The position numbers and the translations under genes were made by a program. A stretch of 64,000 nt of DNA from Lachnospiraceae bacterium. GTDB lineage: Bacteria > Bacillota > Clostridia > Lachnospirales > Lachnospiraceae. The stretch covers positions 1 to 64,000 of the forward strand of contig JAIKVW010000044.1 in NCBI GenBank assembly GCA_024685315.1, read 5' to 3'. Shown piece by piece: positions 16,549-24,867 of the stretch. Numbering within the stretch: the first letter of the stretch is position 1; each line of letters opens with the position of its first letter. The notes beneath the pieces were generated by a model. That model did not search any database. It worked only from the letters and a program-made list of their open reading frames with translations, and was not told the origin of the DNA.

Positions 16549-17142
16549 ATGAGTTTTTTAAATAAATTGGTCAGACCGGCCGTGATGGTGCTGATGCTTT
16601 CTGCCGCTGTTCATTGTCTTCCGGGAAACAGCGGTAATGCATATGCCGGGACGCTTAACACTGAAGCAGTTTCCGTTTTCAGCAGCGATAAAGAGGCTGG
16701 CACGGAAGACGCCATTTACACTGTGTCCGGGCAGGATACGGTTTGCGGGCAATATGATGATGAATTATCGGACCAGGTCATAGAGCTGATAAACAGCTAT
16801 AGAGAGCAGGCAGGTCTTGGTGCGCTGAAGGTGTCTGCCGCAAGGATCGCTGATGCAGAAAAGAAGGTTCTCAGCAGCGCGTATAATTACAAAAGTTTCA
16901 GTACTGTAAACTCTGTAAAAGGTCTTCGGACAGCGACTGTCACAGCCATGGGATACGGGTCAGCGCAGTTTCTTGTTAACAGTATGACGATATCGTCAGG
17001 CACAAAGGCTAAGATTCTGAACAGGTCTTACAGATATATCGGGGTGAGCGTTTTCGCGTCAGCAGTTCCTACAGGCCGGATTACAGGAGGAGATCCCGAA
17101 TCTTACTACCGTTATTATGTGGTTGTATCGCTGGGCCGGTAG
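16549..17142 (+). CDS. Secreted CAP/SCP-like protein, last gene of pilus operon
   Basis: 197 residues. Signal peptide (1-33, AYA cleavage), a 40-residue variable linker, then a shortened CAP (PR-1/SCP) domain: QVIELINSYREQAGLGALKVS is the first helix, KAKILNRSYRYIGVSVF corresponds to the usual GHRANILNPxFTxIGVGV block. The histidine and glutamate that build the CAP cavity are not visible, so the domain is probably structural or binding only. The start is one base after the adhesin stop, so it is co-translated with the pilus genes. No sorting signal or membrane anchor; likely released or associated with the pilus. The role in the pilus is unknown. Confidence 0.75.
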   Translation: MSFLNKLVRPAVMVLMLSAAVHCLPGNSGNAYAGTLNTEAVSVFSSDKEAGTEDAIYTVSGQDTVCGQYDDELSDQVIELINSYREQAGLGALKVSAARIADAEKKVLSSAYNYKSFSTVNSVKGLRTATVTAMGYGSAQFLVNSMTISSGTKAKILNRSYRYIGVSVFASAVPTGRITGGDPESYYRYYVVVSLGR

Positions 17143-17157
17143 GCTTTGGAAGAAATG

Positions 17158-17178
17158 TCAAAAACCATAAGTTTTTGA
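17158..17178 (+). terminator. Weak hairpin after the pilus operon
   Basis: TCAAAAAC/GTTTTTGA inverted repeat with a five-base loop, without a clear T tract after it. The only terminator candidate before the crt promoter. Confidence 0.3.
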
Positions 17179-17215
17179 GAGGTTGTTTTGTACTATTTCT
17201 CATACAATTCGGGAA

Positions 17216-17233
17216 ATGTTAAAAAAATAACAA
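17216..17233. promoter_or_regulatory. Rex-like operator upstream of crt
   Basis: ATGTTAAAAAAATAACAA matches the clostridial Rex pattern TTGTTAAnnnnTTAACAA at 12 of 14 fixed positions. Rex senses NADH/NAD+ and is known to repress crt-hbd type operons in clostridia. The site lies 20 bases upstream of the -35 hexamer given for crt. Confidence 0.6.
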
Positions 17234-17252
17234 AATAATGCCTAATAAACTA

Positions 17253-17281
17253 TTCCATTTTCGCTCACAATGTTATACAAT
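17253..17281 (+). promoter_or_regulatory. Probable crt promoter
   Basis: -35 TTCCAT (17253-17258), 17-base spacer, -10 TACAAT (17276-17281), about 85 bases before the start codon. Confidence 0.55.
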
Positions 17282-17367
17282 ATTACAAGAAATATTTAGG
17301 ATCCGGAATATGTGGTCCGGCCTAACAATATTTATTTCCGTATAGCGGAGAAAGGGAAGGTAAGTAT

Positions 17368-18162
17368 ATGGCATTTATCAAGTATGAAGTTAATGAGAAT
17401 GTCGGAGTCATCACCATTGATCGTCCGAAGGCACTGAATGCACTTAACACGGATGTGCTTGCAGAGCTTTCTGCAGTTCTTGATGGAGTTGATCTTGACA
17501 CTGTTAGAGCGCTTATCATTACTGGAAGCGGAGATAAGTCATTCGTAGCAGGTGCAGATATCGCTGAGATGAGCACCAAGACCCTTGAAGAAGGTGTTGC
17601 GTTCTACAGGGCTGGAAATGCCGTAATGCGCAAAGTCGAGACATTCCCTCTTCCTGTTATTGCAGCGGTCAACGGATTTGCACTTGGCGGCGGCAACGAG
17701 CTGGCAATGAGCTGCGACATCCGTATCTGCTCAGAGAATGCTGTTTTCGGACAGCCTGAGGTTGGCCTCGGCATTACACCCGGTTTCGGCGGCACCCAGA
17801 GACTTGCCCGCATAGTGAGCCCCGGAATTGCTAAGCAGTTCATCTATACAGCAACCAATTTCAAGGCAGACAAGGCTCTTGCCATCGGCCTTGTAAACGC
17901 AGTATATCCTCAGGAGCAGCTTATGGACGAGGCTATGAAGCTTGCTAAGAAGATTGCTGCACAGGCTCCTATCGCTGTCCGCGCTTGCAAGAAGTGCATC
18001 AATGACGGACTTGACAAGGCAATGGACGATGCTATCGAGGTTGAGTGCGTTGTCGGCGGAGCTTGCTTCGGAAGCGAAGACCAGAAGGAAGGAATGGCTA
18101 ATTTCCTCCGCAAGAAAGACGATCCGCTTAAGGTTAAGCAGGTAGCATTTAAGAACGCATAA
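17368..18162 (+). CDS. crt: 3-hydroxybutyryl-CoA dehydratase (crotonase)
   Basis: 264 residues, normal crotonase length. It interconverts 3-hydroxybutyryl-CoA and crotonyl-CoA in butyrate fermentation. Visible blocks: AGADIAEM and NGFALGGGNELAMSCDIRI (oxyanion hole and CoA binding), PEVGLGITPGFGGTQRL with the catalytic Glu. GGGAAGG precedes the ATG. Codon use is strongly biased toward frequent codons, as expected for a highly expressed fermentation gene. hbd follows after a 104-base gap; the bcd, etfBA and thl genes that often share the operon are not in this window, so the pathway is split in this genome. Confidence 0.95.
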   Translation: MAFIKYEVNENVGVITIDRPKALNALNTDVLAELSAVLDGVDLDTVRALIITGSGDKSFVAGADIAEMSTKTLEEGVAFYRAGNAVMRKVETFPLPVIAAVNGFALGGGNELAMSCDIRICSENAVFGQPEVGLGITPGFGGTQRLARIVSPGIAKQFIYTATNFKADKALAIGLVNAVYPQEQLMDEAMKLAKKIAAQAPIAVRACKKCINDGLDKAMDDAIEVECVVGGACFGSEDQKEGMANFLRKKDDPLKVKQVAFKNA

Positions 18163-18266
18163 GGCATCCAATAATGTTTGGATCAGCTGCGATTTCTCGT
18201 CAGGCTGAATTTATAAGCACTAAGAAACTTCATTTTTTTCTAAAATTGTTAGGGAGGTAGTTTATC

Positions 18267-19097
18267 ATGAAAGTTGCAGTCATCGGCGCCGGCACTATGG
18301 GATCTGGAATTGGTCAGGCATTTGCTCAGGCTGGACACGAAGTATATCTTACCGATATTACTGAAGAGTTCGCAGCTAACGGCAAGGCAAAGATCGCTAA
18401 AGGTTTCGCTGGAAGAGTAGCTAAGGGCAAAATGGCTCAGGAAGATGCTGATGCTATCCTTGGAAGAATTTCCACCGGCCTTAAGGAGATCGCAGGCGAC
18501 GCCGATCTTGTAATCGAAGCAGCTATTGAGAATATGGAGATCAAGAAGCAGACATTCAAAGAGCTCGACGGATTTGTTAAGGAAGGCGCTATCTTCGCAA
18601 CAAATACTTCTTCTCTTTCTGTTACCGAGATTGGTGCTGGCCTCAGCCGCCCGCTTATCGGAATGCACTTCTTCAATCCTGCTCCTGTTATGAAGCTCAT
18701 CGAAGTTATCCCCGGCCTCAACACTCCTCAGGAATTAGTTGACAAGATCAAAGAGATCTCTGTTGAGATCGGCAAGACCCCTGTAGAAGTTAAGGAAGGC
18801 CCTGGCTTCGTAGTTAACAGGATCCTTGTTCCCATGATCAACGAAGGTATCGGCATCTATGCAGACGGACTTGCAGATGCTGAGGGTATTGATACTGCAA
18901 TGAAGCTCGGCGCAAACCACCCGATGGGACCTCTGGCGCTCGGCGATCTGATCGGCCTTGATGTTTGCCTTGCTATCATGAATGTTCTTTACACTGAGAC
19001 CGGCGATCCCAAGTATCGTCCTCACGTACTTCTCAAGAAGATGGTTCGTGGTGGAAAGCTTGGCCGCAAGACCGGAGAGGGCTTTTTCAAGTATTAA
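18267..19097 (+). CDS. hbd: 3-hydroxybutyryl-CoA dehydrogenase
   Basis: 276 residues. NAD(P)-dependent reduction of acetoacetyl-CoA to 3-hydroxybutyryl-CoA. Rossmann motif [20 protein letters not shown] at the N-terminus; [46 protein letters not shown] (catalytic His region); C-terminal dimerisation helices with [12 protein letters not shown] and the KTGEGFF end. AGGGAGGT before the ATG. Together with crt it supplies the middle steps of butyrate formation. No promoter is obvious in the crt-hbd gap, so the two are probably one transcript ending at the strong terminator after hbd. Confidence 0.96.
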   Translation: MKVAVIGAGTMGSGIGQAFAQAGHEVYLTDITEEFAANGKAKIAKGFAGRVAKGKMAQEDADAILGRISTGLKEIAGDADLVIEAAIENMEIKKQTFKELDGFVKEGAIFATNTSSLSVTEIGAGLSRPLIGMHFFNPAPVMKLIEVIPGLNTPQELVDKIKEISVEIGKTPVEVKEGPGFVVNRILVPMINEGIGIYADGLADAEGIDTAMKLGANHPMGPLALGDLIGLDVCLAIMNVLYTETGDPKYRPHVLLKKMVRGGKLGRKTGEGFFKY

Positions 19098-19172
19098 TAT
19101 AGTGCAATTCCCGGACAACAGTCTGAAGTTTTAATGGAATTGTCGGATATTTAGTACACATTTTAATTGTAT

Positions 19173-19206
19173 CGGGGCTGTTTCTTAGAAAACAGCCCCG
19201 TTTTTG
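19173..19206 (+). terminator. Terminator after hbd
   Basis: CGGGGCTGTTT and AAACAGCCCCG form an 11-pair stem followed by five T. Confidence 0.93.
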
Positions 19207-19269
19207 TATCAATTTCTAAACAAACGCGTAAATGTTTATTAAATTAACAGAAAATAGGGGGCTGTCCTA

Positions 19270-19298
19270 TTGAAAATGCTATTATAATTTGATAAAAT
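19270..19298 (+). promoter_or_regulatory. Promoter of small XRE gene
   Basis: -35 TTGAAA (19270-19275), 17-base spacer, -10 TAAAAT (19293-19298), 32 bases before the start codon. Confidence 0.7.
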
Positions 19299-19330
19299 CG
19301 TGGAAGCAAGCCTATTGAGGAGGATTGATA

Positions 19331-19576
19331 ATGTATAATAGCGTTGATTTTGAAGAGCATATAGAGAGCTCAAAACAGCAGCTTAGCAGGAACATCAAAC
19401 ATTTTCGTAAAGTAAGGAAAATCTCTCAGCAGGCTCTTGCGGATTCCAGCGGACTTCACAGGACATACATTTCCGATCTGGAGAATGCTAAATGCAACCC
19501 CACTCTGGGGGTCATGATCTCGATTGCAGATTCGTTAAATGTCTCATTGAAGCAGCTGCTGTTCAGGAATTCCTGA
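19331..19576 (+). CDS. Small XRE-family helix-turn-helix regulator
   Basis: 81 residues, essentially a single Cro/C1 HTH domain (about 17-75): LSRNIKHFRKVRKISQQALAD, SSGLHRTYISDLENAKCNPTLGVMISIADSLNV, LKQLLF. The RTYISDLENAKCNPTL recognition helix and turn are typical of restriction-modification control (C protein)-like and SinR-like regulators. No sensor domain. AGGAGG seven bases before the ATG decides the start; an in-frame TTG six bases earlier is less likely. It has its own promoter and terminator and no restriction or toxin gene beside it, so its target is unknown. Confidence 0.9.
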   Translation: MYNSVDFEEHIESSKQQLSRNIKHFRKVRKISQQALADSSGLHRTYISDLENAKCNPTLGVMISIADSLNVSLKQLLFRNS

Positions 19577-19607
19577 TCAGCACGGACGAGGGCAATAGAC
19601 AGCATTA

Positions 19608-19660
19608 CAAAAAGGGCGAAAGGCAAACCGCTTACCGGGGTTTACTTTTCGCCCTTTTTG
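19608..19660 (+). terminator. Terminator after small XRE gene
   Basis: A long, nearly complete inverted repeat: AAAAAGGGCGAAA with TTTCGCCCTTTTT, extended inward by AAACC/GGTTT. It works in both orientations by base composition. Confidence 0.88.
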
Positions 19661-19712
19661 TCTTATTATTGTAAGGCAGTGATTTGAGATATCCTTTTCA
19701 GGAGGAATTAAA

Positions 19713-20990
19713 ATGGTTAGAGCCGTTGTAGGTGCGAACTGGGGAGACGAAGGTAAGGGCAAGATCACAGATATGCTTGCTGACAGCTCTGATATTGTCA
19801 TAAGGTTTCAGGGAGGAAGCAACGCTGGACATACTATCGTGAATGATTACGGTAAGTTTGCGCTGCACCTTCTTCCGTCAGGAGTGTTCCACCAGAATAT
19901 TGTGAATATAATTGGCAACGGGGTGGCGCTTAACGTGCCGAAGCTCGTTGAAGAGATAGAGAGTGTAGTTTCCAGAGGGGTTACGGCTCCTAGGATCCTT
20001 GTGTCCGACAGGGCTCAGCTTCTGATGCCGTACCACGTGCTTCTGGATACCTATGAGGAAGCCAGGCTTGCGGGGAAATCTTACGGATCTACCAAGTCCG
20101 GGATCGCTCCGTTCTATTCAGACAAGTTTGCTAAAAAAGGCTTCCAGGTGAATGAACTTTTTGAAGACGAGAAGGATCTGCGCGAGAAGGTCGAGGACGT
20201 TGTAACGCTTAAGAACGCACTGATCACCGGCCTTTACCATCAGGAGCCGCTCAAGGGGGATGAAGTGTTTGACCAGCTGATGGAGTACAAAGATATGGTC
20301 GCGCCCTATGTGTGCGACACTTCAGCTTATCTGCACCAGGCCCTGAAGGAAGGCAAGAATATACTTCTTGAGGGACAGCTTGGTTCGCTGAAAGATCCTG
20401 ATTTCGGCATATATCCCATGGTTACATCCTCGTCAACCCTTGCTTCGTACGGGGCTATCGGTTGCGGTATCCCCTGCTACGAGATCAAGGATGTGATAAC
20501 CGTGGTCAAGGCTTATTCGAGCGCGGTCGGCGGCGGAGAGTTCGTGTCCGAGATCTTTGGCGATGAAGCCGATGAACTTAGAAGGCGCGGAGGTGACGGC
20601 GGCGAGTACGGCGCTACCACCGGAAGGCCCAGGCGTATGGGCTGGTTCGACGCGGTCGCTTCCAGATACGGCTGCCGCATGCAGGGAGCTACCCAGGTGG
20701 TCCTTACCGTTCTGGATGTCCTCGGATATCTCGATGAGATCCCGGTATGCGTTGGTTACGAGATCGACGGAGAGGTCATGAGAGATTTCCCGGTGACCCA
20801 TCTGCTGAAGAAAGCAAAGCCTGTATACAAAGTGTTCCCGGGTTGGAAGACCGATATCACCGGGATCACTGATTATGATAAACTGCCCAAAGGGTGCCGC
20901 GATTATATCGAGTTCATCGAGAAGGAGCTGGAGGTGCCGATCACTATGGTATCTAACGGCCCCAGGCGCCACGATATCATTAAGAGGTAG
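19713..20990 (+). CDS. purA: Adenylosuccinate synthase
   Basis: 425 residues, normal length. GTP-dependent joining of IMP and aspartate, first step from IMP to AMP. Signatures: GANWGDEGKGKITD with the catalytic Asp/Lys near the N-terminus, GGSNAGHTIV, the LLEGQLGSLKDPDFGIYPMVTSSS region, GATTGRPRRMGWFDAV, and the GTP-binding end VSNGPRRHDII. AGGAGG precedes the ATG. A single-gene unit between two strong terminators; no promoter hexamers stand out in the 50 bases upstream. Confidence 0.97.
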   Translation: MVRAVVGANWGDEGKGKITDMLADSSDIVIRFQGGSNAGHTIVNDYGKFALHLLPSGVFHQNIVNIIGNGVALNVPKLVEEIESVVSRGVTAPRILVSDRAQLLMPYHVLLDTYEEARLAGKSYGSTKSGIAPFYSDKFAKKGFQVNELFEDEKDLREKVEDVVTLKNALITGLYHQEPLKGDEVFDQLMEYKDMVAPYVCDTSAYLHQALKEGKNILLEGQLGSLKDPDFGIYPMVTSSSTLASYGAIGCGIPCYEIKDVITVVKAYSSAVGGGEFVSEIFGDEADELRRRGGDGGEYGATTGRPRRMGWFDAVASRYGCRMQGATQVVLTVLDVLGYLDEIPVCVGYEIDGEVMRDFPVTHLLKKAKPVYKVFPGWKTDITGITDYDKLPKGCRDYIEFIEKELEVPITMVSNGPRRHDIIKR

Positions 20991-21028
20991 ATCTGTCACC
21001 GCATATGTCAGCGCGGTCTAAGGCTGTC

Positions 21029-21071
21029 TAAAAAGCGTCCGCAGGGCGATCGCCCCGCGGACGCTTTTTAG
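21029..21071 (+). terminator. Terminator after purA
   Basis: CTAAAAAGCGTCCGC and GCGGACGCTTTTTAG form a 15-pair stem, extended by GGGCGATCGCCC at its top. Very strong and symmetric. Confidence 0.93.
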
Positions 21072-21103
21072 GGCTTTTTCCTTCCGTTTTCTTCGCCAAA
21101 ACA

Positions 21104-21132
21104 TTGTACGGATGCGCGTTTGATGTTAAAAT
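21104..21132 (+). promoter_or_regulatory. Probable promoter of DUF5717-valS-folC operon
   Basis: -35 TTGTAC (21104-21109), 17-base spacer, -10 TAAAAT (21127-21132), 63 bases before the TTG start. Confidence 0.6.
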
Positions 21133-21195
21133 ATAAAATTAAGGTTACGCAATGTTTGTCTTGTATATGACCCCGGTACTACAGAGGTATTTGTT

Positions 21196-24100
21196 TTGAA
21201 AGAAAAGATCAGGCTCTTGTCGAAAGGCAATTTTGAATATAAGAAACCGGACATCAGGCTCTCTGAGAGCGTGATAGAGGAGTCCTGCGAGGAAGGCAGC
21301 GTTCTTAACGGGGAGTTTACCGTTGAGAGCGCTAATGATGTTGAGATCAGGGCCATGATATTCTCTTCAGAGCAGAATATGAAGCTGCAGGAGGAGAGTT
21401 TCATAGGCACGCGCCAGGTAATTCACTATACCTTTGATCCGGGATTCATGACGATCGGTGACAGCCAGGACGGATCCTTTATAATCATCAGCAATTCCGG
21501 CGAGATCACGGTTCCTTTCAGGATCAGGGTCTGCGAGCCTTACTGTGAGACCGGCATCGGAAAGATCAACGACCTTGATGGGTTCAGCGACCTGGCCAGG
21601 GACAACTGGAACGAGGCACAGAAAGTCTTCGTTTCCGATGATTTCAAGAGAGTTTTACTCCCTCAGAAAAAATACAGGGGAATATATGATGCGATAACCC
21701 GCGGCAATGACGTTTCGCTTGCCATGGATGAGTTCCTGTGCGCAATCAGGAGGAAGGAGCGCTGCGAGATCTCGGTCTCTCAGGAAGTGATCGAGTTTGA
21801 GAACGTTGCAGCTCCTTTCATGGAGAAACTCCTCATCGAGAGGAGCGAGTGGGGACATCTGAGAGTAAAGGCATCCACTGCAGGCAAATGCATTTCTCTG
21901 CAGAAAACTGAGATCAGCGGGGACGATTTCCTCGGCAGCTATTATGAGCTTGAGTACCGGATCGACCCGCCGAAGGGTGCCTTTGACGAGGGCAGCATCG
22001 TGCTGGAGACAGTCTCCCAGCGGATCGAGATCCCGGTGAAGGTCTACGGTGAAACCGATGAAAGCCTGAAATACAGCAGGCGCGGATCGCTCCGCGAAAG
22101 CTGGCTGAACCTTAACAAAAAATACTGCAGCTACAGGCTCCATCTCATGAGTTCTCTCCGCTGGTTCACCGAGGCGCAGGAGGATCTGAACGGATGCCTT
22201 AATAATTCCGATTCGCCGTTTTTCAAAGTGGTCGAAGCTCATTTCCGCTCGCTTCAGGGAAAGCAGGATGAAGCCCAGGCAATACTTGCAGGAGTGAACG
22301 GGCGCGAGCTGAGGTACAAGTCTGCGGTCGCCTACTGCTACTATATTTACGTGACCGCGCTTGTCAGGGACGAAGATTCCTACACCGATTATGCCCGCGA
22401 TACCATCGAATTCTATACCCGCACTGAGCTTAAGAACAAATGGGAGCCTGTCGTCATGGCCAATAAGCTCGGGCTCCGCCGAGGCAAGAGGGTGACATTG
22501 GTTTACAGAGATCTGCGCGACTATTACGAGAGGAGCACAGAGATACCGGGCGCGCTCTTTTTCACAGAAGCGCTGAACCTGGTCAACGATGACCCGGCCC
22601 TCCTCCATGAGATGGGCTCTTTCGAGACCGCGCTGCTCTTCTGGGGAGTCAGAAAAGAAGCGCTCGGCAGGGAGGCTGCCTACAGGTTTGCCGAACTCGT
22701 GGCGCGCATGCGTGTCTACCGGACCGAGTGCCGTGACGCCATGATCGAGCTCTGCAATATTTACGAGACCAGGCCTATACTCGAGGCGGCGCTGAACCAG
22801 CTCATTCTCGGCAGGAACACGGATGCCCGCTGGAATAAATGGTACAAGCTTGGGATAGATTCCGAGCTCAAGGTCCCCAAACTTTATGAATTCTACATGG
22901 AGTCGCTCGACACCGACTCCATAAACAGAGCGGAGGCCGTCCTTCCGGCCCAGGCACTGGTATATTTCCAGTACAACAGCAAGCTCAGCGACCGCAGGAA
23001 AGGCTTCCTGTACAGATACATTCTGGATCACCGCGAGGAGCTGGGGAACACATACAGGAACTACGAGAACATTATCAAAGCCTTTTCCGAGAAGCAGCTG
23101 CTTGCGGGGAATATTGACGAGGATCTTGCGGTCCTGTACAGGGAGTACCTTGGCGACAGCAAGCCCGCGCCGCATATCGCGAAAGCTCTTCCCGGCGTGA
23201 TCTTCAAAAATAAGGCCGTGCTCACCGAAGCGGTCCCCGAGACCGCGGATCAGCCCGAGGGAAGGTTCGCAAAGGTGGTCGTGTACAATTCGGAGACCGT
23301 TGATGTCAGGGAGTACCCGATAGTTAACGGCAAGGCCTACGTTGATATTTTCCTCGACGACAGTTCCATCCTGCTGGAGGACGCAGCGGGGTTCAGGTAC
23401 ATTTCTTCCGGAGCACTCAATCTGGAGAAACTTTTCGACCATGGCAGGTACCTTAAATACTGCTATGAGTACTGCCCGGAGGATGAGATGGTCCTGCTCA
23501 GCAGGAGCGAGCGGGCGCTTAAGTACCAGATGATCGACGAGACCACGGTCGCGGGATTCCGCAAGGTGCTGGAAGGCAATTCTTTCAGCAGCGAGTACCG
23601 CGAGACGATACTTAAGAACCTCGTAGAATTCTATTACGAGAATTACGAGGGCGAGACCCTCGAAAAATACATCGTAAATATCGACATCGACCTGCTGGAC
23701 AGGCAGGAACGCAGCAGGGTGATCGAGTATTACATTCAGCGCGGGCTTTACGACCGCGCATATGAAGCCGTGCAGAAATACGGCTGGGAAGGCATCCAGG
23801 AGGCCCGCTTCATGAGGCTTTGCTCCAGGATGATCCGGAAAAATGATTTCGCGGCCGACAGGATGCTGCTTACGATGTCATACAAGGCTTTCGAGAGCGG
23901 AAAGTACGACGAGACGGTCCTGCGTTACCTCGTAAGGCATTTTAACGGATCCGCCGAAAGCATGATGAGCATATGGAAGGCGGCAGTGGAGTTCGAGATC
24001 CCGGCGCATGACCTGGAGGAAAGGCTGCTCTGCGTGGTCCTTTTCTCGGAAACGCTCCTCTACGAGAGCGGTCCGGTCTTTGTGTCCTACTACAACCACA

Positions 24101-24852
24101 CCAGGAAATCGGACACCCTGATACGAGCCTACCTCGCGATCTCCGCGTACAGGTACCTCTCGGGCGAGAGCACTCCTGTGAACGGGGTCTTCCGGATAAT
24201 GGAGATAGAGCTCGAGCAGACCGGAGAGGTGCGCGACATTATCTGCCTCGCGCTGCTGAAGCACCTCGACCGGAGCCTCATTCATGACGGAAAGTATTAC
24301 GACAGCATAATGAACGAGGCCGCCAGGTTCATAGACAGGGGCATCACGCTGCCGTTCTTCAGGAACCTTGCCGGGGATGTTATGGTGCCCGCGGAGCTCG
24401 TAAATGTGACATACATAGTGCACAAGGCGCATCCGGAAGCTGTCTGCAAAGTGAAGCTTGAGTATGAAGACGGTGCTGAGGACCGCACGCTTCCCATGAA
24501 GCATCTTTTCGGGGAAATATTTATGAGGGAGGTCCGCTCCTTCAGGGGTGAGGATATCACCTTCACGATCACCGAGACCCTCGGGAGCGAGGCAAAGGAG
24601 TATCCGGTAAAGCCTCTCTCTGAGGCAGAGAGAAGCTTTGCACAGGAACATGCCGAGAAGGGACAGTACAGAGATCCGGACTCAGGCACTTCGGGCAGGA
24701 ACACTTATGATCCTGATCTGAAGACCGGAAAGGACAGGGTAGACGACATGATACTCTGCCTGGAGAGGAAAGACCTCATCGGGCTTCACAGGGAAATTGA
24801 GGATTATGACCGCCGGGATGACATAGTTGACCGGCTGTTTGAACTGGATTAG
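21196..24852 (+). CDS. DUF5717 family protein
   Basis: 1218 residues, recognised as DUF5717, a large protein typical of Lachnospiraceae. The N-terminal 280 residues look like two beta-rich modules (SVLNGEFTVESANDVEIRAMIF; SCEISVSQEVIEFENVA region). The long middle (about 290-1000) is helical with repeat-like spacing, suggesting a TPR-like solenoid. A C-terminal beta module (VVPAELVNVTYIVHKAH, then ITFTITETLGSEAKEYPVKPLSEAE) follows. No signal peptide or membrane span, so probably cytosolic. The start codon is TTG, with AGAGGT seven bases before it. It precedes the DUF5716 gene by 15 bases. A scaffold or cell-envelope regulatory role is possible, but no function is known. Confidence 0.85.
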   Translation: MKEKIRLLSKGNFEYKKPDIRLSESVIEESCEEGSVLNGEFTVESANDVEIRAMIFSSEQNMKLQEESFIGTRQVIHYTFDPGFMTIGDSQDGSFIIISNSGEITVPFRIRVCEPYCETGIGKINDLDGFSDLARDNWNEAQKVFVSDDFKRVLLPQKKYRGIYDAITRGNDVSLAMDEFLCAIRRKERCEISVSQEVIEFENVAAPFMEKLLIERSEWGHLRVKASTAGKCISLQKTEISGDDFLGSYYELEYRIDPPKGAFDEGSIVLETVSQRIEIPVKVYGETDESLKYSRRGSLRESWLNLNKKYCSYRLHLMSSLRWFTEAQEDLNGCLNNSDSPFFKVVEAHFRSLQGKQDEAQAILAGVNGRELRYKSAVAYCYYIYVTALVRDEDSYTDYARDTIEFYTRTELKNKWEPVVMANKLGLRRGKRVTLVYRDLRDYYERSTEIPGALFFTEALNLVNDDPALLHEMGSFETALLFWGVRKEALGREAAYRFAELVARMRVYRTECRDAMIELCNIYETRPILEAALNQLILGRNTDARWNKWYKLGIDSELKVPKLYEFYMESLDTDSINRAEAVLPAQALVYFQYNSKLSDRRKGFLYRYILDHREELGNTYRNYENIIKAFSEKQLLAGNIDEDLAVLYREYLGDSKPAPHIAKALPGVIFKNKAVLTEAVPETADQPEGRFAKVVVYNSETVDVREYPIVNGKAYVDIFLDDSSILLEDAAGFRYISSGALNLEKLFDHGRYLKYCYEYCPEDEMVLLSRSERALKYQMIDETTVAGFRKVLEGNSFSSEYRETILKNLVEFYYENYEGETLEKYIVNIDIDLLDRQERSRVIEYYIQRGLYDRAYEAVQKYGWEGIQEARFMRLCSRMIRKNDFAADRMLLTMSYKAFESGKYDETVLRYLVRHFNGSAESMMSIWKAAVEFEIPAHDLEERLLCVVLFSETLLYESGPVFVSYYNHTRKSDTLIRAYLAISAYRYLSGESTPVNGVFRIMEIELEQTGEVRDIICLALLKHLDRSLIHDGKYYDSIMNEAARFIDRGITLPFFRNLAGDVMVPAELVNVTYIVHKAHPEAVCKVKLEYEDGAEDRTLPMKHLFGEIFMREVRSFRGEDITFTITETLGSEAKEYPVKPLSEAERSFAQEHAEKGQYRDPDSGTSGRNTYDPDLKTGKDRVDDMILCLERKDLIGLHREIEDYDRRDDIVDRLFELD

Positions 24853-24867
24853 GACGGAGTTCAGAAG

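Noticed and set aside
21655..23442. 595-codon open frame on the minus strand
   Set aside because: Lies wholly inside the DUF5717 gene; composition is that of a complementary shadow and no ribosome binding site or family motif is present.
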